Assembly: GCA_045628725.1 (NCBI GenBank)
Contig: JAZQPT010000106.1
Location: forward strand, 1 to 8,118
Direction of reading: 5' to 3'
Length of the DNA stretch: 8,118 nt
Source: JACQGD01 sp045628725
GTDB lineage: Bacteria; Patescibacteriota; Saccharimonadia; Saccharimonadales; Saccharimonadaceae
In this document: piece after piece, positions 1-5,797 of the stretch
Numbering within the stretch: position 1 is the first letter of the stretch
Layout of the letters: each line of letters opens with the position of its first letter
Position numbers and translations under genes: made by a program
The notes under the pieces: generated by a model
The model's database searches: none
What the model saw: only the letters and a program-made list of their open reading frames with translations
Told to the model about the DNA's origin: nothing

Positions 1-1
1 G

Positions 2-220
2 CGCATAGTGAGCGCACTTGGTCGCGGGTATCAAACACTTGTTAAGTTTCAGCCCGACCAACCAGAGAACGGTGTCAAGATGAATCACCTTCATACGCAT
101 ATCTACCCCAGATCGGCTAACGACCCTCTGATTGCGACGCCAGAATCAAATGCCTTTGATGGCATGGCCACTCCCACTCCCGAACAGATCAAGCGCTCTG
201 TCGATTTCTACAAGCAATAA
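2..220 (+). CDS. HIT (histidine triad) family protein, C-terminal part, cut by the window edge
   Basis: The frame is open to the left edge, so this is the 3' part of a gene. The GTG at 8 is probably an internal Val codon rather than the start. The visible part has the motif H-L-H-T-H-I-Y followed by Pro-Arg, about 45 residues before the stop. This fits the H-x-H-x-H-x-x active-site triad of HIT-family nucleotide hydrolases and transferases, where the triad lies near the C-terminus and is often followed by PR. In that family the middle His forms a nucleotidyl intermediate. Typical substrates are nucleoside phosphoramidates or dinucleoside polyphosphates, but nothing here identifies the substrate. 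The residue between the second and third His is Thr, where a hydrophobic residue is usual. The N-terminal half is missing, so the family call rests on one motif. The gene ends TAA, and the next promoter begins 5 bp later. Confidence 0.55.
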   Translation, partial: RIVSALGRGYQTLVKFQPDQPENGVKMNHLHTHIYPRSANDPLIATPESNAFDGMATPTPEQIKRSVDFYKQ

Positions 221-224
221 CATA

Positions 225-253
225 TTGTAATCATAACCGTTTTATGCTATAAT
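225..253 (+). promoter_or_regulatory. Sigma70-type extended -10 promoter for the J-domain gene; leaderless start predicted
   Basis: A TTGTAA -35 (225-230, 4 of 6 matches to consensus) is followed by a 17-bp spacer and a perfect TATAAT -10 (248-253). The -10 is preceded by the TGn extension (245-247). Only 6 nt separate the -10 from the ATG at 260, so transcription should begin at or within one base of the start codon. There is no room for a Shine-Dalgarno in such a transcript. The promoter lies in the 39-bp gap after the HIT-like gene, so the J-domain gene probably has its own transcription unit. Confidence 0.75.
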
Positions 254-259
254 ATATTT

Positions 260-703
260 ATGAATCACAATAGAATGCTCGGCGTCAGTAGTAATGCATC
301 GTCTAGTGAAATCCAGTCAGCCTTTCGCAAGGCTGCTATGGAGATTCACCCCGATCACAGCGATTCGCCAGAGGCCGCTGAAGCATTCGCACGCATAAAA
401 GAAGCTCGCGATGAACTAATGAAACGGGCAAAGTCGCATGAACTCGCCCGTGACGACGACAGCGTCCTGCGTTCAACCGCAGCAGCCGTCAAAGCAACCT
501 CGAATGCAGCATTCTCTACCACAGCAGATGATCTATTTGACGGCATGACGCCTGACGAAGTCGCCCGCGTTCAAAAGCTCGATGCACTTGCAGCAAAAAA
601 ACCTCATAAATCGTTATTCAATAGAATCAAAGAACCACTTGAAGTCATCCGGCACCGCAAAAAGATTAAAACAGCGAACGACAGAATTATAGGTAAATAC
701 TAA
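260..703 (+). CDS. J-domain (DnaJ-like) protein, class C
   Basis: This 147-residue protein starts with a J-domain over roughly residues 3-56. The LGV segment of helix I is at 7-9, a basic helix II (residues 17-29, with FRKAAM) follows, the invariant HPD tripeptide is at 30-32, and a helix III-like stretch runs at 38-56. HPD is the element that stimulates ATP hydrolysis by Hsp70/DnaK. Nothing after the J-domain matches the Gly/Phe linker, the CxxCxGxG zinc finger or the client-binding domain of true DnaJ, so it is a class C J-protein. Residues 60-95 look flexible (Ala/Ser/Thr/Asp-rich). The last 40 residues are basic and probably helical. No signal peptide or membrane segment is seen, so it should be a cytoplasmic co-chaperone that brings DnaK to one client or site. 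The client is unknown. The start is supported by a promoter 6 nt upstream and by alignment to the J-domain N-terminus. Confidence 0.8.
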   Translation: MNHNRMLGVSSNASSSEIQSAFRKAAMEIHPDHSDSPEAAEAFARIKEARDELMKRAKSHELARDDDSVLRSTAAAVKATSNAAFSTTADDLFDGMTPDEVARVQKLDALAAKKPHKSLFNRIKEPLEVIRHRKKIKTANDRIIGKY

Positions 704-754
704 CAATCATGATGCAGCGCCATCGCTACGCAGCGTAGTACACTAAATTATGCA

Positions 755-1462
755 CTACTCTAGCGGCAACATTTGTCCAGGACAAGTCCCTAGCACTTGC
801 CGCATCACATCGCCCTCGGCCTGCGTGACCCACAATCGATATTTCACCTTCACTGCAATTTGCCGAGCGACATATTGGCAGCGAAACGATTTATTGTCTG
901 GTAGCCACGTCGCCGCATCTCCGTCTGATTTCTGCTGATTTGCCGCTCCATCAACCGCCAAAAGCTCGAGTGGGTCATTGGCTAGCGCTGTTCGCTCTTG
1001 TTTCGTTAGTTGCTGCGCTCCCTTTTGCCACGCGTCACTTAGCGCAACAACATGATCAATCTGCACCTTATCGCTGGTCGCTGCGCCACGCTGAAACGCC
1101 ACAGTAGTCGCGGTATACGGATCATTGAGCGTACCTGTGAGCACTTTACAATTTTGATCTATCGTCACGTTAGTCAAATCTCGGTTCAGAATAATATTAC
1201 GAGTGTCGCATCCGCCAATATTAGCCCACCCGTTGCCAAATTCAGACCGCTCATAACCGGTCTTTGGCGCGCGACCTTTGACAGGAATTTTCTCAAGCTC
1301 ATCGGCCGCCTGACCAACGGTTACTACTTGCTGAGCTGCCGGTGCAGCAACGGGCTGATCGACAGGCTGCCACATATCCTGCGAGTTAAAAATAACCACC
1401 GCTAATCCAGCCAGTGCAGCCGCACTGACAATAAACCGCCGCATTCGATGAACATTCTTCAT
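755..1462 (-). CDS. Secreted or membrane-anchored HNH endonuclease family protein (DUF1524/GmrSD C-terminal-like)
   Basis: This 235-residue protein has a basic N-terminus (about residues 1-9) and a hydrophobic segment at about 11-25, a signal peptide or membrane anchor. No lipobox Cys is seen. A low-complexity Pro/Ala/Gln/Val linker covers about 32-50. The rest reads as a ββα-metal nuclease. NRDLTNV is at 93-99, TGTLNDPYT at 109-117, the metal and catalytic IDHVVAL at 135-141 (Asp136, His137), ANDPLELLAV at 161-170, and Asn175...Lys178 follow. The DH...N...NxxK pattern is that of the HNH family with the DUF1524 fold. The four cysteines (85, 105, 195, 227) all lie in the exported part and could form two disulfides. 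The likely role is nonspecific DNA or RNA degradation outside the cytoplasm, for nucleotide scavenging, DNA uptake or attack on neighbours; which one is not shown. This is not a GmrSD restriction enzyme, since the DUF262 half is absent. The -10 lies 6 nt upstream of the ATG. Confidence 0.82.
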   Translation of the reverse strand: MKNVHRMRRFIVSAAALAGLAVVIFNSQDMWQPVDQPVAAPAAQQVVTVGQAADELEKIPVKGRAPKTGYERSEFGNGWANIGGCDTRNIILNRDLTNVTIDQNCKVLTGTLNDPYTATTVAFQRGAATSDKVQIDHVVALSDAWQKGAQQLTKQERTALANDPLELLAVDGAANQQKSDGDAATWLPDNKSFRCQYVARQIAVKVKYRLWVTQAEGDVMRQVLGTCPGQMLPLE

Positions 1463-1482
1463 GAGTCTAGTATACTAGTAAT
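1463..1482. promoter_or_regulatory. Shared bidirectional -10 element between the HNH nuclease and aminopeptidase genes
   Basis: The whole intergenic region is 20 bp. It contains the perfect palindrome CTAGTATACTAG (1467-1478). On the + strand TATACT (1471-1476) lies 6 nt before the aminopeptidase ATG at 1483. On the - strand TATACT (1474 to 1469) lies 6 nt before the nuclease ATG at 1462. The palindrome centre is 10.5 bp from each ATG. Both transcripts are therefore predicted to be leaderless, with the two -10 hexamers overlapping by 4 bp. A possible + strand -35, TGAACA (1449-1454, 16-bp spacer), lies inside the nuclease gene. No convincing - strand -35 is seen. Two polymerases could not bind here at once. 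Confidence 0.65.
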
Positions 1483-3999
1483 ATGCATACAGTTACTCGA
1501 CTCATCGATTTTTTCATTCCCAAACACTACGACCTATCACTCGACATTGACCGAATAGGACGCACATTTTCTGGCACCGTAACAGTTCACGGCAGCACAA
1601 CAAACGCCGAAGGTACGATTACACTCCACGCCAAAGACCTCACTATCGAATCAGCGCTTGTCGACGGACAGGTCGCTCAACATTCATTTGGCGATAACGA
1701 CGAACTATCGATTACAAGCGGAGATTTAGCACCTGGCGAACACGTAGTCGTGCTACGATTCGCCGGTAGCATCACTGATGCGATGCACGGCATCTACCCT
1801 TGCTACTACGAACACGCCGGTGTCAAAAAAGAGTTGCTCGCAACACAGTTCGAATCACACCATGCCCGCGAAGTATTCCCATGTATCGACGAACCAGCGG
1901 CAAAAGCAACCTTCGACGTCACCCTTACTACTGATGACAGCGTCACAGCGCTTAGCAACATGCCCGTCAAATATCAGGACACCGACGGTCGCAGACTAAT
2001 AACAAAGTTCGAAACAAGCCCACGCATGAGTACATATCTACTGGCGTTTGTCGTCGGCGAGATGCACAGCAAAACCGCCACAACCAAAGACGGCGTCGAA
2101 GTAAATGTTTGGGCAACACCAGCACAGTCACCAGAAAGTCTTGATTTTCCGCTATCGGTGGCCGTTCGTTCAATCGAATTTTACAATGATTATTTCGGTG
2201 TGGCGTATCCGCTACCAAAAAGCGATCATGTCGCGCTTCCAGATTTCTCGTCTGGTGCTATGGAAAACTGGGGTCTGATTACCTACCGCGAGATAGCCCT
2301 TCTAGCAAACCCAAAAACAACGAGCATATCAAGCCGCCAGTACATCGCATCGGTCATTGCACACGAACTTGCCCACCAGTGGTTTGGCAACCTTGTAACA
2401 ATGGAATGGTGGAATGATTTATGGCTAAACGAGAGTTTTGCTACACTGATGTCTTACCTAGCTGTAGACGATTTGTATCCGGAATGGAACACATGGCTTG
2501 ATTTCTCGCTCGAAGAATCTATTTTTGCGCTGCGCCGCGATGCTATTGACGGAGTACAGTCAGTCCAGGTTGACGTTAATCACCCAGACGAAATCAGCAC
2601 GCTATTCGACGGCGCTATCGTCTACGCCAAAGGTGCACGACTAATGCGCATGGTGCGACAATATATCGGTGACGAGGCATTTCAAAATGGCCTAAAGTCA
2701 TATTTCGAGAAGTTTGCCTACAAAAACACCATCGGCAACGATCTGTGGGGCGAGTTGGCTCAAGCGAGCGGCAAAGACATTACCGACATCATGAACACCT
2801 GGATTTCACAATCAGGGTTTCCTGTTGTCTCGATTGAACGCAGTGAGAGTGAAGTAACATTAACCCAAACACAGTTCTTCGTCGGACCGCACGCCGCGTC
2901 ATCAAAACTATGGCCAATTCCGCTCAACAGCAATAGCGATGAGCTGCCGGCATTACTTTCTACCGAATCAATCACTGTTCAAACAGACGCTCCATTACAA
3001 CTAAACATCGGCGATACTGCGCATTTTATCACCCATTATGACGATATTTCGCTCGCCGAATTAACAAAGAAAGTGACTGACGGATCACTTGACCTGATTG
3101 GACGAGTGCAGCTGCTAAACGAAGCAACGATGTTAGCGCGCGCCGGAATCATGACGACCGATCAGCTTATTCCACTTATCTTAGCCTACAAAAACGAAAC
3201 ATCTGAGCCTGTTTGGAATATCATCTCTCTAGCGCTCGCAGAGCTACGTAAATTCACCGAAGATAATAAAGAGGCCGAAACAAAGCTACGTCAGCTATCT
3301 AAGCAGCTTGCACGTGATCAATACGAACGATTAGGATGGACGCCAATTGATGGTGAGTCCGAAGAAGATGTAAAACTTCGCTCAACGGTTATTGGCCTTA
3401 CCCTCTACGGAGAGGATCCAGCCGCCATTGAACAAGCACAAAACATATACCGCACGACACCTCTTAGCGATATCGACCCCGAACTACGCGGCATCGTTAT
3501 TAGCACTGTCGCTCGCCACGGAGACGCTACGATCGTCGATGACTTGCTAGCGGTGTATACCACTACTCAGTCGGGCGAACTGCAGCAAGACATTTGCGTC
3601 GGTATTACCAGTACGCGCGTACCCGAAAAGATTGATCAGTTGCTTGAGTGTATCAAAAATCCTAAAATCGTTCGGCCTCAGGACGCCGCTCGGTGGTTCG
3701 TTTATATGATTCGCGGCCGCGAAAGCCGCACAGCTGCTTGGCAGTGGATCCGTGACAACTGGGACTGGATTATCGAGACATTCGGTGGCGACAAGAGTTA
3801 TGACGATTACCCTCGCTACAGCGCTAGTGCACTCTCGACCAAACAGCAGCTTGATGAATACGTCGACTTCTTTGCGCCTAAAAAAGAGATTCCTGCTTTG
3901 ACAAGAGCCATAAGTATGGGGATTAGCGAAATCGAAGGTCGAGTTGAATTGATCGAGCGAGATAAAGCAGCAGTACAAGCAGCGCTCTTAGCACTATAG
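1483..3999 (+). CDS. M1 family zinc aminopeptidase (ERAP1/puromycin-sensitive type)
   Basis: At 838 residues it has the full M1 architecture. An N-terminal β domain covers about 1-195. The catalytic domain follows, with the exopeptidase motif GAMEN at 258-262 and the zinc site HELAH at 294-298, where His294 and His298 are ligands and Glu295 is the catalytic base. The third ligand is Glu317 in WLNES, 18 residues beyond His298 as in the family. The transition-state Tyr is Tyr381 in VYAKGA. An ERAP1-C-like helical domain makes up about the last 320 residues. The enzyme removes N-terminal residues from peptides, which suits a peptide-scavenging cell with few biosynthetic pathways (inferred). No signal peptide is seen, so it is probably cytoplasmic. 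Exact specificity cannot be read, and I do not assign pepN because this form is closer to the eukaryote-like PSA/ERAP branch than to E. coli PepN. The start fits the family N-terminus and the -10 lies 6 nt upstream. Confidence 0.95.
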   Translation: MHTVTRLIDFFIPKHYDLSLDIDRIGRTFSGTVTVHGSTTNAEGTITLHAKDLTIESALVDGQVAQHSFGDNDELSITSGDLAPGEHVVVLRFAGSITDAMHGIYPCYYEHAGVKKELLATQFESHHAREVFPCIDEPAAKATFDVTLTTDDSVTALSNMPVKYQDTDGRRLITKFETSPRMSTYLLAFVVGEMHSKTATTKDGVEVNVWATPAQSPESLDFPLSVAVRSIEFYNDYFGVAYPLPKSDHVALPDFSSGAMENWGLITYREIALLANPKTTSISSRQYIASVIAHELAHQWFGNLVTMEWWNDLWLNESFATLMSYLAVDDLYPEWNTWLDFSLEESIFALRRDAIDGVQSVQVDVNHPDEISTLFDGAIVYAKGARLMRMVRQYIGDEAFQNGLKSYFEKFAYKNTIGNDLWGELAQASGKDITDIMNTWISQSGFPVVSIERSESEVTLTQTQFFVGPHAASSKLWPIPLNSNSDELPALLSTESITVQTDAPLQLNIGDTAHFITHYDDISLAELTKKVTDGSLDLIGRVQLLNEATMLARAGIMTTDQLIPLILAYKNETSEPVWNIISLALAELRKFTEDNKEAETKLRQLSKQLARDQYERLGWTPIDGESEEDVKLRSTVIGLTLYGEDPAAIEQAQNIYRTTPLSDIDPELRGIVISTVARHGDATIVDDLLAVYTTTQSGELQQDICVGITSTRVPEKIDQLLECIKNPKIVRPQDAARWFVYMIRGRESRTAAWQWIRDNWDWIIETFGGDKSYDDYPRYSASALSTKQQLDEYVDFFAPKKEIPALTRAISMGISEIEGRVELIERDKAAVQAALLAL

Positions 4000-4007
4000 A
4001 AAGCCAT

Positions 4008-4031
4008 AAAAAAACGGCCGCATGACCGCTT
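4008..4031 (-). terminator. Intrinsic terminator on the minus strand, downstream of the RNase HII-YraN gene
   Basis: On the minus strand an 8-bp stem (AAGCGGTC with GGCCGTTT, two G-U pairs, loop ATGC) runs straight into a T tract; the T run is seven long counting those in the stem. On the plus strand the two G-U pairs become A/C mismatches and no T run follows, so this terminates leftward transcription. It lies 9 bp after the aminopeptidase stop and about 190 bp beyond the RNase HII-YraN stop, giving that gene a long 3' tail. Confidence 0.7.
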
Positions 4032-4219
4032 ACATACTCAGGAAAATATTCCGACAGATTGGTTAGTCGCACAGGCAGTGAATCATCGTTGTTCGCTGCC
4101 GAATTGACACCATCGCTTGAACATACTGTCTATCGGTTTGAGCCCAGTACTTCTATTTCGCTTCCTCAGTACGCCATAAGCAATCACCGTACAGCCTATC
4201 CATCCTATGACGCAAATAG
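4032..4219 (-). other. 188-bp gap with no convincing gene; probable long 3' UTR of the RNase HII-YraN transcript
   Basis: The region lies between the RNase HII-YraN stop and the minus-strand terminator, so it should be transcribed leftward. Very short minus-strand frames exist: a 16-codon one from ATG at 4203, and a 34-codon one from GTG at 4187 ending TGA. None has a good Shine-Dalgarno or a recognisable product. A plus-strand frame from 4059 runs on into the YraN coding region and is Ser/Thr-rich, with no promoter or ribosome binding site. The stretch may be a decayed gene, a 3' UTR regulator or a small RNA; the sequence does not decide. Confidence 0.3.
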
Positions 4220-5176
4220 TTACTTTAACTCGACATACTCTTCAACGTCCGGTGGATTACCCGTCATAGAAATCACGCTCAGTAAAAGATCTAGGTCGGT
4301 GATCTTTTTCGTCTGTACATATAAATTCGCAGCAAAGTGCATCTGATTACGCTTCTTTTTGGTAATTGCCGCTAACCCGCCACCTTGATCGGCAGTTTTA
4401 CGATATTTCACTTCCGTAAAGTATACCGTTTCGTTTTTTATAGATATGACGTCGATCTCGCAGTACTTCGTCTTCCAGTTTCGATCGATAACCTCATGTC
4501 CGCGACGCACAAGGTAATTTGCGGCTTCATCCTCAGCTCGATCGCCAATATTTTTTGTCGTCTCGTCACTTAGCTGTGTCTTTTCAACTGTCACTGTAGC
4601 AACCGGGGCGTCTCTGCGGTACTTTTGCAATGGCGCAAACGATAGTCTGTGTAGCGGTGTTATGCCCAACTTTTCAATCGCCGCCCGATGCGCGGCCGTC
4701 CCATATCCTACATGTGACGCAAATTTATACCCGTCATATACGGCATCTTGCTGCGCCATATAGGTGTCCCTGGCGACTTTTGCGATAATCGATGCTGCGC
4801 TAACGCTTGGCACCAATAAATCTGCTTTTGCCATAGTCGTGACATATTGACCTTTACTCGTATCTGACAAAAAGTTTATCGTTCCGTCAATAATAATCTC
4901 ATGATACGAAACCGTCACCTGTTCGACCGCGCGCCGCGTGGCTAGTCGCAGCGCCTCGCTCAGTCCTATCTCGTCGATTTCATATGCATGCACCCACCCG
5001 AGTCCAAACCCGCTCGCCTGTTCGCGAATAATAACGTCCAGTTCATCCCGACGTTTTTTTGATAGCTTTTTGCTATCGGTCAATCCATCGATCTGGCTGC
5101 CACCGAGAACCACTGCACCAATTACCAGGGGTCCTGCCCATGGTCCACGACCTACTTCATCAATTCCAAGTATCAT
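4220..5176 (-). CDS. rnhB: Ribonuclease HII fused to a YraN/UPF0102 nuclease-like domain
   Basis: The product is 318 residues. Residues 1 to about 190 are RNase HII, which cuts the RNA strand of RNA-DNA hybrids and nicks at single ribonucleotides in DNA. GIDEVGRGPWAGP is at 4-16 with catalytic Asp6 and Glu7, SKKLS at 35-39, DGT at 97 (Asp97) and KADLLVPSVSAASIIAKVARD from about 117 (Asp119). A linker of about 15 residues follows. Residues 208 to about 290 are a YraN-like domain of the PD-(D/E)xK fold. GDRAEDEAA is followed by EIDVIS (Asp242), EVKYR with Glu255 and Lys257, and a K-rich helix. YraN is usually a separate protein encoded just after rnhB; here the two are one frame. YraN function is poorly defined, but its fold suggests DNA processing or repair. 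Met at 5176 is preferred over Met at 5185 because TACAAT at 5189-5184 overlaps the upstream ATG and sits 7 nt before 5176. No Shine-Dalgarno serves either start. Confidence 0.93.
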   Translation of the reverse strand: MILGIDEVGRGPWAGPLVIGAVVLGGSQIDGLTDSKKLSKKRRDELDVIIREQASGFGLGWVHAYEIDEIGLSEALRLATRRAVEQVTVSYHEIIIDGTINFLSDTSKGQYVTTMAKADLLVPSVSAASIIAKVARDTYMAQQDAVYDGYKFASHVGYGTAAHRAAIEKLGITPLHRLSFAPLQKYRRDAPVATVTVEKTQLSDETTKNIGDRAEDEAANYLVRRGHEVIDRNWKTKYCEIDVISIKNETVYFTEVKYRKTADQGGGLAAITKKKRNQMHFAANLYVQTKKITDLDLLLSVISMTGNPPDVEEYVELK

Positions 5177-5183
5177 ACCTATC

Positions 5184-5189
5184 ATTGTA
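5184..5189 (-). promoter_or_regulatory. -10 box of the RNase HII-YraN gene; decides its start codon
   Basis: TACAAT on the minus strand (5 of 6 to consensus) is 7 nt before the ATG at 5176, so the mRNA should begin at or beside that ATG. The longer start at 5185 would fall inside this -10 and not be transcribed. No good -35 is visible at 16-18 bp. The box is 5 bp from the -35 of the oppositely directed promoter at 5195-5223, so the two promoters overlap. Confidence 0.5.
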
Positions 5190-5194
5190 GACCA

Positions 5195-5223
5195 TTGACA
5201 TTGTGATGAATAAGTAGTATAAT
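5195..5223 (+). promoter_or_regulatory. Perfect-consensus sigma70 promoter for the 149-residue gene
   Basis: TTGACA (5195-5200), a 17-bp spacer and TATAAT (5218-5223) match the bacterial housekeeping consensus at all 12 positions with optimal spacing. Transcription should start near 5230. This gives a leader of about 27 nt that carries a Shine-Dalgarno, unlike most genes in this window. It should be the strongest constitutive promoter visible here. Confidence 0.85.
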
Positions 5224-5247
5224 CATGCCGTCCCTATTTTCCTACCC

Positions 5248-5252
5248 AGGAG
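5248..5252 (+). promoter_or_regulatory. Shine-Dalgarno of the 149-residue gene
   Basis: AGGAG lies 4 nt before the ATG at 5257. The spacing is short but workable. It fixes the start and shows that canonical leadered initiation is used here, in contrast to the leaderless neighbours. Confidence 0.7.
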
Positions 5253-5256
5253 CACC

Positions 5257-5706
5257 ATGACAATCGCCCACGCCACCCTGATCGATCGACTCTATGCACG
5301 GCGTCTGAAGAAGCGCGACGACAAGCTCTTCAGGTACATTACGACTATCTCGGATGAACGTCTAAGGCGAATGTTTCCCAACGAGAACTTTCGGCGTGAA
5401 TACGAGCAGTGCAACAAGGAGCGTTACATCCTCCTTGCGATGAAGTTGCGCCTCATAAGAATGAGGTTCAGACTCGATGATCGGCGGATGAGGGGTAAGT
5501 TTTCCTGGAATCCGCTCAGCGACAACAGGCGTGAAGCGCGGCTGGTTCTGCGACAGATGCAAGTGGTCGAAGCGGAAGTCCAGATTGCCGAACGCCTGTC
5601 CAAACTGCTGCCGTCCGACGATTACATGACGACGCAGCTGATGCAACATCACGAAAAACTCGCAGATTTGCACAATGAGTTGGCGCTACTCGGCATACAA
5701 GTATGA
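5257..5706 (+). CDS. Hypothetical Arg-rich helical protein, 149 residues, unrecognised
   Basis: I do not recognise this family. The protein is strongly basic through residue 90 or so, with 23 Arg in total. Nearly all of it looks helical and amphipathic, with heptad-like spacing in the last 60 residues (VVEAEVQIAERLSKLL, then HEKLADLHNELALLG), suggesting a helical bundle or coiled coil. There is one Cys, no signal peptide, no membrane segment and no catalytic motif. A nucleic-acid-binding or regulatory role is possible from charge alone but not shown. The gene is real: it has a perfect promoter, a Shine-Dalgarno and a terminator region. Codon use is unlike the aminopeptidase gene. It has five AGG Arg codons, where I found none among 838 codons there, Lys is mostly AAG rather than AAA, and CTG is frequent. 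It sits on the opposite strand between rplS and rnhB, genes that are usually co-directional neighbours, which suggests insertion or transfer. Confidence 0.75.
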   Translation: MTIAHATLIDRLYARRLKKRDDKLFRYITTISDERLRRMFPNENFRREYEQCNKERYILLAMKLRLIRMRFRLDDRRMRGKFSWNPLSDNRREARLVLRQMQVVEAEVQIAERLSKLLPSDDYMTTQLMQHHEKLADLHNELALLGIQV

Positions 5707-5718
5707 AAGTAGGTGCAC

Positions 5719-5740
5719 GTGGCTCGCATACGCGAGCCAC
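5719..5740. repeat. Perfect 9-bp hairpin after the 149-residue gene, without a U tract
   Basis: GTGGCTCGC (5719-5727) and its exact complement GCGAGCCAC (5732-5740) enclose a 4-nt loop. An outer pair TAGGT (5710-5714)/ACCTA (5744-5748) can extend it across a small internal loop. It begins 13 nt after the stop. Neither strand has a T run directly after it, so it is not a standard intrinsic terminator by itself. It may protect the 3' end of the mRNA or act together with the terminator that follows. Confidence 0.6.
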
Positions 5741-5754
5741 ACTACCTAGATTAT

Positions 5755-5784
5755 AAAAAAACACCCCAATCTCTGAGGTGTTTT
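5755..5784 (-). terminator. Intrinsic terminator of rplS, probably also usable from the other side
   Basis: On the minus strand a 10-bp stem (AAAACACCTC with GGGGTGTTTT, one G-U pair, 7-nt loop) is followed by three more T residues, making a run of seven T. It begins 13 bp after the rplS stop. On the plus strand an 8-bp stem remains and is followed by TTTTCTT partly within the stem, so it may also stop transcription of the convergent 149-residue gene. Confidence 0.8.
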
Positions 5785-5797
5785 CTTGTTAGAAGGA

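Noticed and set aside
726..738. Near-palindrome CTACGCAGCGTAG between the convergent J-domain and nuclease genes
   Set aside because: As a hairpin it gives only about a 4-bp stem with no T tract on either side, so I cannot call it a terminator.
1052..1405. Plus-strand frame of 117 codons
   Set aside because: It is antisense to the well-supported HNH nuclease gene, has no start signals, and its product resembles nothing.
3547..3978. Minus-strand frame of 143 codons
   Set aside because: It is a shadow of the aminopeptidase C-terminal domain, with no promoter, no ribosome binding site and no recognisable motif.
4059..4346. Plus-strand open frame of 95 codons starting TTG
   Set aside because: It overlaps the YraN coding region by more than 120 bp on the other strand, is Ser/Thr-rich with no family match, and has no promoter or Shine-Dalgarno.
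5177..5185. Longer RNase HII start at the ATG at 5185
   Set aside because: It overlaps the predicted -10 TACAAT, has no Shine-Dalgarno, and the family N-terminus (ILGIDEVGRG) is already complete from 5176.
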